Assembly: GCF_003335085.1 (NCBI RefSeq)
Contig: NZ_QPEJ01000016.1
Location: 310,001-374,000 of the forward strand
Reading direction: 5' to 3'
DNA length: 64,000 nucleotides
Source of the DNA: Polaribacter sp. WD7
Lineage (GTDB): Bacteria > Bacteroidota > Bacteroidia > Flavobacteriales > Flavobacteriaceae
Each line of letters begins with the position of its first letter. Positions within the stretch are counted from its first letter, which is position 1. The position numbers were made by a program, and so were the translations under genes. This document shows positions 44,411 to 53,891 of this stretch, piece by piece. Below the pieces are notes generated by a model, which worked only from the letters and a program-made list of their open reading frames with translations, did not search any database and had not been told where the DNA came from.

Positions 44411-44709
44411 AATGGCTTGTCTTAATCATTTTTTATTAAAAATCTACTTTTCGCTTTTAAATCTAGCAATTCATATTATCTATTTAGTCTACCTAAAATA
44501 AGATTCAAAAAAATTAGATTGTTTTTGTTCCTGCTTATTTTTATTCAAAAAAAACTACCTAAAGATGTTTATAAAGAGGGTGAGATATTCCTCTATTAAT
44601 TGTAGAGAATTGAGGAAAAAAATTTCTTCTTTAAAAACTACATCTAAACAATAGCATAAAAACCAAAGCATGCCAAATTCTAGCAAAAAAAGTTTCTTTC
44701 TTTATCTTA
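44411..44709. other. Intergenic region without a recognised gene
   Basis: About 300 bases of A/T-rich DNA after the gcvP terminator and before the YpdA gene. I see no open frame with family features, tRNA, clear promoter or significant repeat. A few stretches (for example the GAGGGTGAGATATTCCTC segment) have weak complementarity only. Confidence 0.6.
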
Positions 44710-45666
44710 TTATTTTACAATAATATCTTCTACAATCATTTTGGCATGGATACGTGAGTTTTCTATAAACCACTTATGCGTTTCCATTCCTCCACAAATA
44801 ACTCCCGCCAAATAGATACCTTTCACATTAGTCTCCATTGTTTCTTCATTGTAAGTAGGTTTTTTGGCATTGTCTTTAGATAAGGTAATTCCTAATTGTT
44901 CTAAAAAATTAAAACTAGGCTTGTATCCTATCAATGCTAAAACAAAGTCATTTTCTATTGTTTTTATCCCCTTTTGGGTTTCTACATCTATTTCAAATGG
45001 CCTTATTTCCGTAATATTTGAATTGTAATATACCTTTATACTACCTTCCTCTATTCGGTTTATAATATCTGGTCTAACCCAGTATTTTACGCGCTTTCCT
45101 ATCTCTGAACCACGAATAATTAAGGTGACTTCTGCACCTTTTCTCCAACATTCTAGAGCTGCATCAATAGCAGAATTGCTTGCGCCAACAATGGCCAATT
45201 TTTGACCTGCATAAAAATGAGGGTCTTTGTAATAATGAGTAACTTTAGGTAATTCTTCCCCTTTAATTTCTAATGTATTAGGTATATCATAAAATCCTGT
45301 AGCTAAAACTACATTTTTACAGGCATAAGAAGCTTTTGTTGTTTGAATATGAAAAGCACTTTCACTCTTGTTAATTTCAATTACTTTTTCAAACAGTTTA
45401 AGGTTGAGTGTATTAGACGTTACTATTCTTCTATAGTATTCTAAAGCTTCAGTTCTACTTGGTTTTGCTTCTTTACTAATAAACGGAATATCATCAATTT
45501 CTAAACGCTCTGAAGAAGAAAAAAACTGCATATTTACAGGGTAATTGTAGATAGAATTTACGATAGGCCCTTTTTCTAGAATAATATAAGATAATTCCTT
45601 TTTCTGCGCTTCTAAACCGCAAGCAATACCAATAGGACCTCCTCCAACAATTACTATATCTAACAT
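44710..45666 (-). CDS. ypdA: YpdA family bacillithiol disulfide reductase-like flavoprotein
   Basis: A 318-residue FAD/NADPH enzyme. G-G-G-P-I-G-I is at residues 8-14, the second nucleotide motif V-G-A-S-N-S-A near 163, and a family mark is I-Y-N-Y-P-V-N-M-Q-F-F-S near 42. YpdA proteins lack a CxxC redox pair, and none is seen here, which separates them from thioredoxin reductase. They reduce bacillithiol disulfide in bacteria that make bacillithiol, which includes some Bacteroidota; the true thiol here is not proven. Confidence 0.88.
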   Translation of the reverse strand: MLDIVIVGGGPIGIACGLEAQKKELSYIILEKGPIVNSIYNYPVNMQFFSSSERLEIDDIPFISKEAKPSRTEALEYYRRIVTSNTLNLKLFEKVIEINKSESAFHIQTTKASYACKNVVLATGFYDIPNTLEIKGEELPKVTHYYKDPHFYAGQKLAIVGASNSAIDAALECWRKGAEVTLIIRGSEIGKRVKYWVRPDIINRIEEGSIKVYYNSNITEIRPFEIDVETQKGIKTIENDFVLALIGYKPSFNFLEQLGITLSKDNAKKPTYNEETMETNVKGIYLAGVICGGMETHKWFIENSRIHAKMIVEDIIVK

Positions 45667-45740
45667 AAAATACTGGTTTATTTTTACAAAGATACTGAAG
45701 CTATGGTTAAAGAAAAAGTATCCAAATTATACAAAAATGT

Positions 45741-45775
45741 AAAAAAATACATCTAACGCCTAGATGTATTTTTTT
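45741..45775. terminator. Strong bidirectional hairpin terminator
   Basis: A perfect 15-bp inverted repeat (45741-45755 and 45761-45775, core ATACATCTA / TAGATGTAT) with the loop ACGCC and A/T runs on both sides. It lies downstream of the minus-strand lipoprotein gene at 45799. Confidence 0.85.
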
Positions 45776-45798
45776 AACTTTCTATTAGTAGAAAAATG

Positions 45799-46758
45799 TT
45801 ACTCTACTTCTACTTTTCTATAAGTAGTATCTGCCCATCTTATTTGTGCTCTTCCCCCTTTTACTCTATAGGCACCATATCTAATTCCAGATTGTGTTCC
45901 TTTTTCTGGTTCTGGAATATTAAATCTAAAAGTTTCTCCTCCAATAACTGCGTCTGCATAGTGTATTTTCTTACTTGCATCATTAGGATCTTCTCTAAAA
46001 CCTACCTCTAATACAATACTTGTTGGTTCGTTTTTCTTAATGTTTGTTAAGTACACAAATTGTCTTCCGTTTGCTCCAGAACCACCTCTAAAATTAATCT
46101 GTTCTCTATATATATCAAAAGATACCTGAACGCGGTTACCGTTTTCATCTGTCCCAAATACTGGTCTTGCAATATACAAACAAATTGCAGGATCTGCAGA
46201 TCCACCACCTCCTGTGTGCTTTCCTTTAGCCTGCATTATATAGGTACCACTATCACTTTCTCTTGGTGTGTCTGCCGCTTCTAAAATTCTTACTGTACCG
46301 GTAAACCTAGCAAAACTTCCTACTCCGGTAGTTTGAGATCTAGAAAGAGAACGTTCTATTCTTGGTTGAAGGGTATTGGCTTTATCTTGATGATTAGACC
46401 CATCTGTAATATTATATACTCCCCAAGTTTTTCCAGCATAAAAACTTTCTTTATAGTTAGCATAACAACTTCTATCATCTATTTTACCGACGTTTACTGC
46501 TCCAACAATGTCTGTTTCTCTGTTAGAATTTGTGCCCTCTGTAGTACATTCAGTAATTTCGCTTGTATCTTCATCTAATTTTTCTTGTTCACTTTCATCT
46601 CCACTGTCACCCTCTGAATCTCCATTATTAGAATCTTCGGCAATAATATCTTCTATCTCATCAACTACTTCACTTTCTGACTGACAAGATGAGAATGTAA
46701 AAGAAAAGGCTAAGGCAATAACCCACAAAAATCTAATATTTTTAGAAATGCTATTCAT
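45799..46758 (-). CDS. Secreted lipoprotein with a jelly-roll-like C-terminal domain
   Basis: A 319-residue predicted lipoprotein (lipobox S-S-C, C25), followed by an acidic, serine/glutamate-rich linker (about 26-70). From about residue 75 it has G-K-T-W-G-V-Y, R-I-E-R-S-L, a [15 protein letters not shown] loop, and [17 protein letters not shown] at the end. This pattern recalls the concanavalin-A-like sandwich of alginate or glucuronan lyases, but I cannot place a catalytic set, so the role (enzyme or carbohydrate-binding) is undecided. Confidence 0.6.
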   Translation of the reverse strand: MNSISKNIRFLWVIALAFSFTFSSCQSESEVVDEIEDIIAEDSNNGDSEGDSGDESEQEKLDEDTSEITECTTEGTNSNRETDIVGAVNVGKIDDRSCYANYKESFYAGKTWGVYNITDGSNHQDKANTLQPRIERSLSRSQTTGVGSFARFTGTVRILEAADTPRESDSGTYIMQAKGKHTGGGGSADPAICLYIARPVFGTDENGNRVQVSFDIYREQINFRGGSGANGRQFVYLTNIKKNEPTSIVLEVGFREDPNDASKKIHYADAVIGGETFRFNIPEPEKGTQSGIRYGAYRVKGGRAQIRWADTTYRKVEVE

Positions 46759-46903
46759 ATGTTTAAATATTTGTTTAAAGTATTACGCATTGTTCTTCTG
46801 TATTGATACTACTATTTTTGTATATACAGTAACTACGTATATCCATTTTCAAAAACAATGCCAAAAAAGTAAGTTTAGCATCTAGAAATATTAAGAAATT
46901 AAT

Positions 46904-48409
46904 TTAAACATAGATTTCTGCTAAGCTAGAAATTTTGCCATCTTTTCTTCTTTTATAAACATATTTAGCATCTAGCTCTTGTACAGACGTAAGCCCCATG
47001 GCCGCAGTCATTTCTTTAACTGCTTTTACAGTTTTGTCATGGTAATTTTTAACCCTACTATTTTTCTTTTCTACCACTAAAGCTTTTACCAAATCTTGAT
47101 TTTGAGTAGCTACTCCTACAGGGCAAGAATCTAAATTACATTCTCTTGCCTGAATGCAACCTAAACTTAGCATAAAACTACGAGCCATACCTATAGCATC
47201 TGCTCCCAATGATAGATATTTGACAATATCAAAAGCATCAATAATTTTACCACTAGCAATTATTTTTATTTGGTTTTTTAACCCATATTGTTGCAACAAT
47301 TTATTAATAAAAACCAAACCCTCTACTAAAGGTGTACCAATATAATTTGTAAATTCTAGAGGTGCCGCACCTGTACCTCCTTCACCACCATCTACAGAAA
47401 TAAAATCTGGATAATTATTTGCTTTGGCAAAAGCTTTAATCATTTGTTCTATTTCTTGATTATTACCTACACAAAGTTTGATTCCTACAGGTTTGCCTCC
47501 AGACAAATCTCTTACTTTTTGAATGAATGTAATCATTTCTTTATAGTTAGAAAATGCTGAATGTCCTGGTGGCGAATCTACTTGTGTAAAAGGTTCTACT
47601 GCACGAATTTTTGCAATTTCTTTTGTATTCTTTTGTGCAGGAAGAATTCCTCCATGACCTGGTTTTGCACCCTGAGATAATTTAATCTCAATCATTTTAA
47701 CTTCTGATTTTTGTGCATTTTTTTTAAAAATAGTATCATCAAAAACGCGTTTATTATCTACTGTTTTTCCTGCTCCAAAATAACCTGTACCTACTTGAAA
47801 AATTAAGTCTCCGCCTTCTAAATGATAAGGAGATACTCCTCCTTCTCCTGTATTATGTGCAAAGTTTCCCATTTTTGCTCCTTGGTTTAAGGCTTGAATT
47901 GCATTTTTACTTAAAGACCCAAAAGACATGGCAGAAATATTTACGATAGAACTGCTATATTTTTGAGTACATTTATCTGATCCAAAGAGCACTCTTTCTC
48001 CTTTTATTTGATTATGATCTTTAGGAAATAAGGAATGTTTTACAAATTCGTATCCTTTTTTATAAACATCGTGTTGGGTACCAAATGGAATTGTTTCTTT
48101 TTCTAATTTAGAGCGTTGGTAAACAATACTTCTTTTTTCTCTATTTATTGGAGTTCCATTTAAATCGTGTTCTATAAAATATTGTTGAATTTTTTCTCTT
48201 TCATCTTCAAACAACCATCGTAAACGTGCTACCAAAGGAAAACTTCTTAATAAAGAGTGCTTTCTTTGAAAGCTATCTCTTAATGCTATGAGTGTTAGTA
48301 TTGTTGATATTGACAACAACACAATGTTGCTTGTCTCTGGAATAAAATAAACCAAAAGACCTAATAAAACAGTTACTGTTATTAGTATAGAAAGTATGGT
48401 GTTTCTCAT
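46904..48409 (-). CDS. FMN-binding glutamate synthase family protein (GltB-like)
   Basis: A 501-residue protein with two N-terminal membrane helices (about 5-45) and a GltB-type TIM barrel. Signatures are G-E-G-G-V-S-P-Y-H, D-G-G-E-G-G-T-G-A-A-P (FMN region) and a cysteine cluster C-x5-C-x4-C (I-Q-A-R-E-C-N-L-D-S-C-P-V-G) for an iron-sulfur centre. The glutaminase domain of true glutamate synthase is missing. The substrate is unknown. The ATG at 48409 is used because an upstream TTG only adds repeat-region sequence. Confidence 0.85.
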   Translation of the reverse strand: MRNTILSILITVTVLLGLLVYFIPETSNIVLLSISTILTLIALRDSFQRKHSLLRSFPLVARLRWLFEDEREKIQQYFIEHDLNGTPINREKRSIVYQRSKLEKETIPFGTQHDVYKKGYEFVKHSLFPKDHNQIKGERVLFGSDKCTQKYSSSIVNISAMSFGSLSKNAIQALNQGAKMGNFAHNTGEGGVSPYHLEGGDLIFQVGTGYFGAGKTVDNKRVFDDTIFKKNAQKSEVKMIEIKLSQGAKPGHGGILPAQKNTKEIAKIRAVEPFTQVDSPPGHSAFSNYKEMITFIQKVRDLSGGKPVGIKLCVGNNQEIEQMIKAFAKANNYPDFISVDGGEGGTGAAPLEFTNYIGTPLVEGLVFINKLLQQYGLKNQIKIIASGKIIDAFDIVKYLSLGADAIGMARSFMLSLGCIQARECNLDSCPVGVATQNQDLVKALVVEKKNSRVKNYHDKTVKAVKEMTAAMGLTSVQELDAKYVYKRRKDGKISSLAEIYV

Positions 48410-48481
48410 TATAAAACTTTTAAAAAAAACGATGTTAAAAGTACTCTTTTCTTGTAAATTAATACCAATAGTTTGCAAATA

Positions 48482-48570
48482 AGTTGCGTTAAGGATTGTA
48501 GTGGAAATCCTTTTTGCGTGGTAACCGCAAAAAGATTGTAACGAAAAGCCTGACCTGAAAGGTAACGCCC
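48482..48570. repeat. Interspersed repeat family B
   Basis: An 89-base intergenic element starting AGTTGCGTTAAGGATTGTAG and ending AACGCCC. It holds a 9-bp inverted repeat CTTTTTGCG (48510-48518) / CGCAAAAAG (48526-48534) with the loop TGGTAAC, and a second small dyad ACCT-gaa-AGGT. Similar elements are known to me from many flavobacterial intergenic regions; only one copy is found here. It is not an ORF or a clear terminator. Confidence 0.5.
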
Positions 48571-48595
48571 AAAAAAATAAATTCTTAGAATTAAA

Positions 48596-48621
48596 AAAAC
48601 CTCAACGTTTGTTGAGGTTTT
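48596..48621 (-). terminator. Rho-independent terminator of rpmE2
   Basis: AAAACCTCAAC (48596-48606), loop GTTT, and its complement (48611-48621), an 11-bp stem with a T-run on the minus-strand transcript. It lies 25 bases downstream of the L31 gene. Confidence 0.8.
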
Positions 48622-48646
48622 ATATATCTTCAAAATTTTAGAAAGC

Positions 48647-48898
48647 TTATTTCTTAAATTTTGCGTATTTGCTTTTAAACTTATCAATACGTCCTGCAGT
48701 ATCAACCAATTTAGATTTACCAGTGTAAAATGGATGAGATGTTCTTGAAATCTCTAATTTTACTAAAGGATACTCAACACCATCAACTTCTAAAGTCTCT
48801 TTAGTGTCTGCTGTAGAACGTGTTATAAATACATCTCCGTTAGACATATCTTTAAAAGCCATCATTCTATAATTTTCTGGATGAATTCCTTTTTTCAT
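48647..48898 (-). CDS. rpmE2: 50S ribosomal protein L31 type B
   Basis: An 83-residue ribosomal protein of the large subunit. It has the L31 pattern [19 protein letters not shown] and the C-terminal [10 protein letters not shown]. It has no cysteine pair for zinc, which makes it the zinc-free type B. A well-formed promoter lies about 100 bases upstream, giving a long leader that could hold regulation. Confidence 0.96.
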   Translation of the reverse strand: MKKGIHPENYRMMAFKDMSNGDVFITRSTADTKETLEVDGVEYPLVKLEISRTSHPFYTGKSKLVDTAGRIDKFKSKYAKFKK

Positions 48899-48999
48899 TT
48901 TATAATATTTTAATACTTTAATGTTATGTTTGCACTGAGTAAAGTTGGTAAGGTTTTACTCTAATTTCTAAATAGTTGTTTTTTACTATTTTGAGGATG

Positions 49000-49029
49000 C
49001 AAATTTAACGATAATTTTTAATTTACAAA
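49000..49029 (-). promoter_or_regulatory. Candidate promoter of rpmE2 with both -33 and -7 elements
   Basis: On the minus strand TTTG (49026-49029) is followed after 18 bases by TAAATTTG (49000-49007), a full match to the Bacteroidota TTTG/TAnnTTTG promoter. The leader to the L31 start would be about 95 bases. Confidence 0.6.
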
Positions 49030-49075
49030 TAAATAATTTGTTTTTATTTGAAACTCCAAAAACGAAACATTTAAA

Positions 49076-50119
49076 ATGAAGCATACATTGTACTCAATTC
49101 TATTTTTTTTATCTTTTTTATTGACAATTTCTTGTTCTGACGTTTATCAATTTGAATTGGCTCATAAAAAACAAGTTACTTTAAACGAAACGTTTAAAAT
49201 AACGTTATCTGAAAAAGAAAATAAGCCTATAAAAAGTATGCAGTTTTTTATTGATGGAAAAGAGGTAAATTCTGATAATTTGTCTTTAACTGTGAACACC
49301 GCTACTTATGGTTTAGGAAAACATTCTGTTTCTGCACTTGTGTTTTTTGATGATAAAAGTAAAAAAATAAATAACTCTTTTGAAGTTTTAGCTAATAAAA
49401 AACCTCTTGTGTATAAGTATAAAATTATAAATACTTACCCACATGATACCAAAGCATACACTCAAGGTTTAGAGTATTACAATGGTTATTTGTATGAAAC
49501 TACAGGACGTAGAGGGCAGTCTTCTTTGAGAAAGGTTGATATTAAAACAGGTAAAGTGTTACAAAAAACAGATTTAGATAAGCAGTATTTTGGTGAGGGA
49601 ATGACAATTTTTAACAATAAAATTTACTGGTTAACATGGCAAGCTAAAAAAGGTTTTGTATACAATTTAGACACTTTTGAACAAGAAAGAGAGTTTACTT
49701 ACCATAAAAGTAAAGAAGGCTGGGGATTAACAAACAACGGAGTTGAGTTGATAAAATCTGACGGTACGAATAGAATCTGGTTTTTAGACCCCGGAACTTT
49801 ACAGGAAAAAAGATTTTTACAGGTTTATACAAATAAGTATGCCATAGCTAATATAAATGAATTAGAATTGATTGAAGGTAAATTGTATGCCAATAAATAC
49901 CAACAAAACACCATTACAATTATAGATGCTAAAACTGGTATTGTTGAAGGTTTGGTAGACTTAAGACCTTTAGAAAAGGAGATGAAAAAAACTCAAAATT
50001 TAAAACCTCAAGATGAAGTTTTAAATGGTATTGCTTATGATAAAGAAAATGACAGACTTTTTGTTACGGGTAAAAATTGGGGCAAGCTATTCGAAATTGA
50101 ATTAATTGCAAAACAATAA
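49076..50119 (+). CDS. Glutaminyl-peptide cyclotransferase-like lipoprotein
   Basis: A 347-residue predicted lipoprotein (C20, T-I-S-C). After a small sandwich-like domain (about 25-105) it has the five-bladed propeller of plant-type glutaminyl cyclases: Y-P-H-D-T-K-A-Y-T-Q-G-L-E-Y, F-G-E-G-M-T, W-G-L-T-N-N-G and L-N-G-I-A-Y-D, with histidine and glutamate residues at the expected positions. It would convert N-terminal glutamine to pyroglutamate in exported proteins. Confidence 0.9.
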   Translation: MKHTLYSILFFLSFLLTISCSDVYQFELAHKKQVTLNETFKITLSEKENKPIKSMQFFIDGKEVNSDNLSLTVNTATYGLGKHSVSALVFFDDKSKKINNSFEVLANKKPLVYKYKIINTYPHDTKAYTQGLEYYNGYLYETTGRRGQSSLRKVDIKTGKVLQKTDLDKQYFGEGMTIFNNKIYWLTWQAKKGFVYNLDTFEQEREFTYHKSKEGWGLTNNGVELIKSDGTNRIWFLDPGTLQEKRFLQVYTNKYAIANINELELIEGKLYANKYQQNTITIIDAKTGIVEGLVDLRPLEKEMKKTQNLKPQDEVLNGIAYDKENDRLFVTGKNWGKLFEIELIAKQ

Positions 50120-50161
50120 TCTAGTTATTTAAAAGTTGTACTGTTATACAAAATTGATTAT

Positions 50162-51679
50162 ATGAGGTATTTATTAGCACTTTTATTATGTGTAGTTCTA
50201 GTTTCTGTAAGTTCTTGTAGAAAAGATTTTGAAACTTTACCGAGTTTTGGGCAACTACAATTTTCTAAAGACACTGTGTTTTTAGATACGGTTTTTACCA
50301 ATATTGGTTCTGCTACATTTAATCTAAAAGTGTATAACAGAGGCAATAAGCCTATTACCATACCTAGAATTGCCTTAGAAAACGGAGAAAGCTCTAACTA
50401 CAGATTAAATGTAGATGGTATACCAGGAAAAACCTTTGAAGCCATAGATATACTTGAAAGAGACAGTATTTTTATTTTTGTTGAAACAACTGTAGACATT
50501 AACTCTGTTCCAGATCCACTATACACAGATCGTATTTTGTTTGATAATGGTGACAACCAACAAGATGTAGATTTAGTAACACTTGTTAGAGATGCTAATT
50601 TTATTTTTCCTGGTAAAGATGCTATTAGCATGAAAATAGACAGCTTAACTTTAGACGGAGAACCTACTACCTTACAAGGTCGTTTTTTAACGGATGATGA
50701 GTTGACGTTTTCTAATAACAAACCTACTGTTATTTATGGTTTTGCTGCTGTACCTGCCAACAAAACACTAACTATAAATGCTGGTGCTAACATCTTTTTT
50801 CATGACAATTCTGGACTTATTGTAGACAATGGAGCAACACTTAAGGTTAATGGTACACTTGCTGAAAAAGTAACTTTTGAAGGGGATCGTTTAGAAAGTA
50901 GTTTTGATGATGTTCCTGGTCAATGGGCAACTATTTGGATGCGAGCAGGAAGCAAAGAGAATGAAATTAAACACGCCATTATTAAAAACGGTATTGTAGG
51001 TGTTTTGGTAGACAGTATTGGATCTTCAAGTTCACCTACTTTAACTATAGAAAATTCTGAAATTTACAACAACTCTAGTTATGGTATTTTAGCAAGACAA
51101 GCTGCTATTACTGGTAACAATATTGTTATTGGTGATGCTGGTCAAGTTTCTTTTGCAGGTACTGTTGGTGGTGCCTATAATTTTACCCACTGTACTTTTG
51201 CCAATTATTGGAACAACAGTTTACGACAATTGCCCGCTGTTTTAATAAACAATTTCTTTACGTTTACTGACGAAAATGGGCAAGAAACTGCAGAAACAAG
51301 AGATTTAACTGCCGCTAATTTTATCAATTGTATTTTTGAAGGAAACAACGATTTTGAGTTTTTGCTTGATAGATTAGACGGAAGTGCCTTTAATTATTTA
51401 GTAAGAAATTCTCTTATCAAATTTAATCCAACCTCAGAAGAAATTAGAAACATTCCCGAAATGGATTTTGAAGGCAATGTTTTTTATCGTGATAATATTA
51501 TCAATGGTTTTGCAGACTTTAGAGATCAACAAAATAACGACTTTATTATTGGACAAGATTCAGACGCCATCAACAGGGCAACTTCTTCTTCTTTTTCGTT
51601 TGATATTTTAGGTGTTGATAGAAGTAATACTCCTGACATTGGGGCTTATCAGCATATTGAATTTGAGGAGGAAAAGTAA
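50162..51679 (+). CDS. Lipoprotein with a predicted parallel beta-helix
   Basis: A 505-residue predicted lipoprotein (C19, V-S-S-C). Residues of about 25-150 look like an immunoglobulin-type or choice-of-anchor domain (F-L-D-T-V-F-T-N-I-G-S-A). The rest has the repeated asparagine and glycine turns of a right-handed beta-helix (E-N-S-E-I-Y-N-N-S-S-Y-G-I-L near residue 300). It lies 42 bases after the cyclotransferase gene. I cannot assign a ligand or activity. Confidence 0.75.
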   Translation: MRYLLALLLCVVLVSVSSCRKDFETLPSFGQLQFSKDTVFLDTVFTNIGSATFNLKVYNRGNKPITIPRIALENGESSNYRLNVDGIPGKTFEAIDILERDSIFIFVETTVDINSVPDPLYTDRILFDNGDNQQDVDLVTLVRDANFIFPGKDAISMKIDSLTLDGEPTTLQGRFLTDDELTFSNNKPTVIYGFAAVPANKTLTINAGANIFFHDNSGLIVDNGATLKVNGTLAEKVTFEGDRLESSFDDVPGQWATIWMRAGSKENEIKHAIIKNGIVGVLVDSIGSSSSPTLTIENSEIYNNSSYGILARQAAITGNNIVIGDAGQVSFAGTVGGAYNFTHCTFANYWNNSLRQLPAVLINNFFTFTDENGQETAETRDLTAANFINCIFEGNNDFEFLLDRLDGSAFNYLVRNSLIKFNPTSEEIRNIPEMDFEGNVFYRDNIINGFADFRDQQNNDFIIGQDSDAINRATSSSFSFDILGVDRSNTPDIGAYQHIEFEEEK

Positions 51680-51829
51680 ACAGATTATTCTTTGTTTTTC
51701 TGAATTGCGTTTATAAAATAAATCAATAAACGCTCTTTTTTCTATCAAAATTTAAATTATATAGAAAATTAAACTTAATTTAATTCAGGATAGAGAATTA
51801 GTATAACATACAAATGCTATCCTTTTATT

Positions 51830-53110
51830 CTATTTTTTATAAACTACTCCGTTTTTCATAACAAACACAACGTTTTCCATAGTCTCTATATTTTGAATAG
51901 GATTATCTTCTACAGCTATTATATCTGCGTAAAAACCTTTTTGAATTTGACCGATTTCATTTTCCATTTTTAGCAATTTAGCATTGGTAATTGTTGCTGA
52001 TTGAATTGTTTCCATAGCTGGCATTCCTGCCTCTACCATATATCCAAATTCCTTTCCGTTATTGCCGTGTTTAAAAACACCTGCATCTGTACCAAATGCA
52101 ATTCCTACTCCTTTTTTATAGGCTCTTGCAAATGTTCCTTGAATTTGAGGCCCCACAGCTAGTGCTTTTGGAACAACAATATCAGGGTAAAACCCTTTAA
52201 CCTTAGCCTTCTCCTCAACTTCTTTACCTGCAGTAATTGTGGGTACTAAATAAGCATCATATTTTTTCATTAATGCCATAGTTTCATCACTCATATACGT
52301 TCCGTGTTCTATGGTTTTTACGCCTCCTATAATTGCTCTTTGCATCCCTTTATCTCCATGAGCATGAGCCGCAACGTGCATTCCATAATCTTTAGCAGTA
52401 TCGCAAATTGCCTTAATTTCTGCTATAGTAAATTGTGGATTATCTCCTGACTTTGCAACACTTAAAACACCTCCTGTTGCCGTTATTTTTATACAATCTG
52501 CTCCATTTTTATAACGTTGTCTTACTGCTTTCTTAGCATCTTCAACAGAGTTTACAACACCTTCTTTGGGCCCTGGGTCTCCAATTAATTTTCTACTACT
52601 ACCGTTTGTAGGATCTCCATGACCTCCTGTGGTTGCCAACATCTTACCTGCCGTAAAAACCCTTGGTCCAGGAATTTTACCTGCGTTAATTGCATTTCTT
52701 ACAGATATATTTACACCTGTACCACCTAAATCTCTTACTGTTGTAAAGCCATTTAATAACGTTGATTTTGCAAAACCAACAGCGTTAAAAGCTATGTCTG
52801 CCTCGTCGTTAATGTATTTATTTAGTCTTGTTTTTGCATCAAACTCTAACTCTACATGCACGTGCATATCTATTAAACCCGGCATTACTACCTTATCTTT
52901 TAAATCAATTGTTTTTGCTGTCTTACTCTTGGGTGAAATATAACCGTCAAAAACTTGTACTATTTTATTTTCTTGAACTAAGATTGTTTTTTTAGATTCA
53001 ATTTTTCCTGACTTGGTATCTACTAATTTTCCACATAAAATATAAGTAGATTGTGCCAATACATTTTGTAAAAAGAAAACAGCAACAAGGAATACAATTA
53101 TTTTTTTCAT
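51830..53110 (-). CDS. Secreted amidohydrolase (Xaa-Pro dipeptidase/imidazolonepropionase-like)
   Basis: A 426-residue exported enzyme with a signal peptide ending at residue 20 (NVLAQ). The metal site is H83-x-H85 (M-H-V-H-V), a likely carboxylated lysine in I-K-I-T-A-T-G-G (about residue 209), H-A-H-G (about 246-249), E-H-G-T-Y (about 268-272) and G-T-D-A-G (about 341-345). These belong to the COG1228 dipeptidase branch, acting on dipeptides or small cyclic amides. The exact substrate cannot be given. Confidence 0.88.
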   Translation of the reverse strand: MKKIIVFLVAVFFLQNVLAQSTYILCGKLVDTKSGKIESKKTILVQENKIVQVFDGYISPKSKTAKTIDLKDKVVMPGLIDMHVHVELEFDAKTRLNKYINDEADIAFNAVGFAKSTLLNGFTTVRDLGGTGVNISVRNAINAGKIPGPRVFTAGKMLATTGGHGDPTNGSSRKLIGDPGPKEGVVNSVEDAKKAVRQRYKNGADCIKITATGGVLSVAKSGDNPQFTIAEIKAICDTAKDYGMHVAAHAHGDKGMQRAIIGGVKTIEHGTYMSDETMALMKKYDAYLVPTITAGKEVEEKAKVKGFYPDIVVPKALAVGPQIQGTFARAYKKGVGIAFGTDAGVFKHGNNGKEFGYMVEAGMPAMETIQSATITNAKLLKMENEIGQIQKGFYADIIAVEDNPIQNIETMENVVFVMKNGVVYKK

Positions 53111-53175
53111 TTGAATACATTTTGTCTTTAAATGTATGAAAATTTGAGTAATTTGCTTTCTTAAATTAAGGAATA

Positions 53176-53856
53176 ATGAAGAATGTTGTAATTACAGGTA
53201 CAAGTAGAGGCATAGGTTTTGAATTGGCACAACAATTTGCAAGCAATGACCATAACGTATTGGCTTTATCTAGAAACACAAAACCACTAGAAACTGTAAA
53301 TCATCCTAATATAAAAACTATTTCTATAGACTTATCTTCTACTACAAATTTACATAAAGTTACCAATTTTATAAATGAGGAATGGAAGTCTGTTGATATT
53401 TTAATAAATAATGCTGGCAAATTGATAAACAAACCTTTTACAGAGTTAACTCAAGAAGATTTTTTTGAGGTTTATAAAGTAAATGTTTTTGCCGTTGCAG
53501 AACTCACAAAACTATTAATACCTAACTTAAAAGAAGGTGCACATGTGGTTACTGTTAGTAGTATGGGTGGCATTCAAGGCAGTATGAAGTTTCCTGGTTT
53601 AGCTGCTTATTCTTCCGCCAAGGGCGCAGTAATTACCTTATCTGAGTTGCTAGCAGAAGAATATAAAACACAAAAAATTGCTTTTAATGTATTGGCTTTA
53701 GGCGCAGTGCAAACAGAGATGTTACAAGAAGCTTTTCCTGGTTATGAAGCTCCGATAAGTGCACTTGAAATGGCAGATTATATTTATAATTTTGCATTAA
53801 CAGGACACAAGTTTTACAACGGAAAAGTCTTACAAGTTTCTTCTACTACTCCTTAA
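53176..53856 (+). CDS. Short-chain dehydrogenase/reductase
   Basis: A 226-residue classical SDR. The cofactor motif T-G-T-S-R-G-I-G is at residues 7-14, the N-N-A-G motif near 78, and the catalytic triad is S (about 129, V-S-S-M) with Y-x3-K in A-Y-S-S-A-K-G (about 144-148). The basic S-R-N segment after the second strand suggests NADP(H). The substrate is unknown. It precedes the sprT-like gene by 35 bases. Confidence 0.88.
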   Translation: MKNVVITGTSRGIGFELAQQFASNDHNVLALSRNTKPLETVNHPNIKTISIDLSSTTNLHKVTNFINEEWKSVDILINNAGKLINKPFTELTQEDFFEVYKVNVFAVAELTKLLIPNLKEGAHVVTVSSMGGIQGSMKFPGLAAYSSAKGAVITLSELLAEEYKTQKIAFNVLALGAVQTEMLQEAFPGYEAPISALEMADYIYNFALTGHKFYNGKVLQVSSTTP

Positions 53857-53891
53857 TATTTTCTGTAAATTCTCTAATTAATACCATCTTA

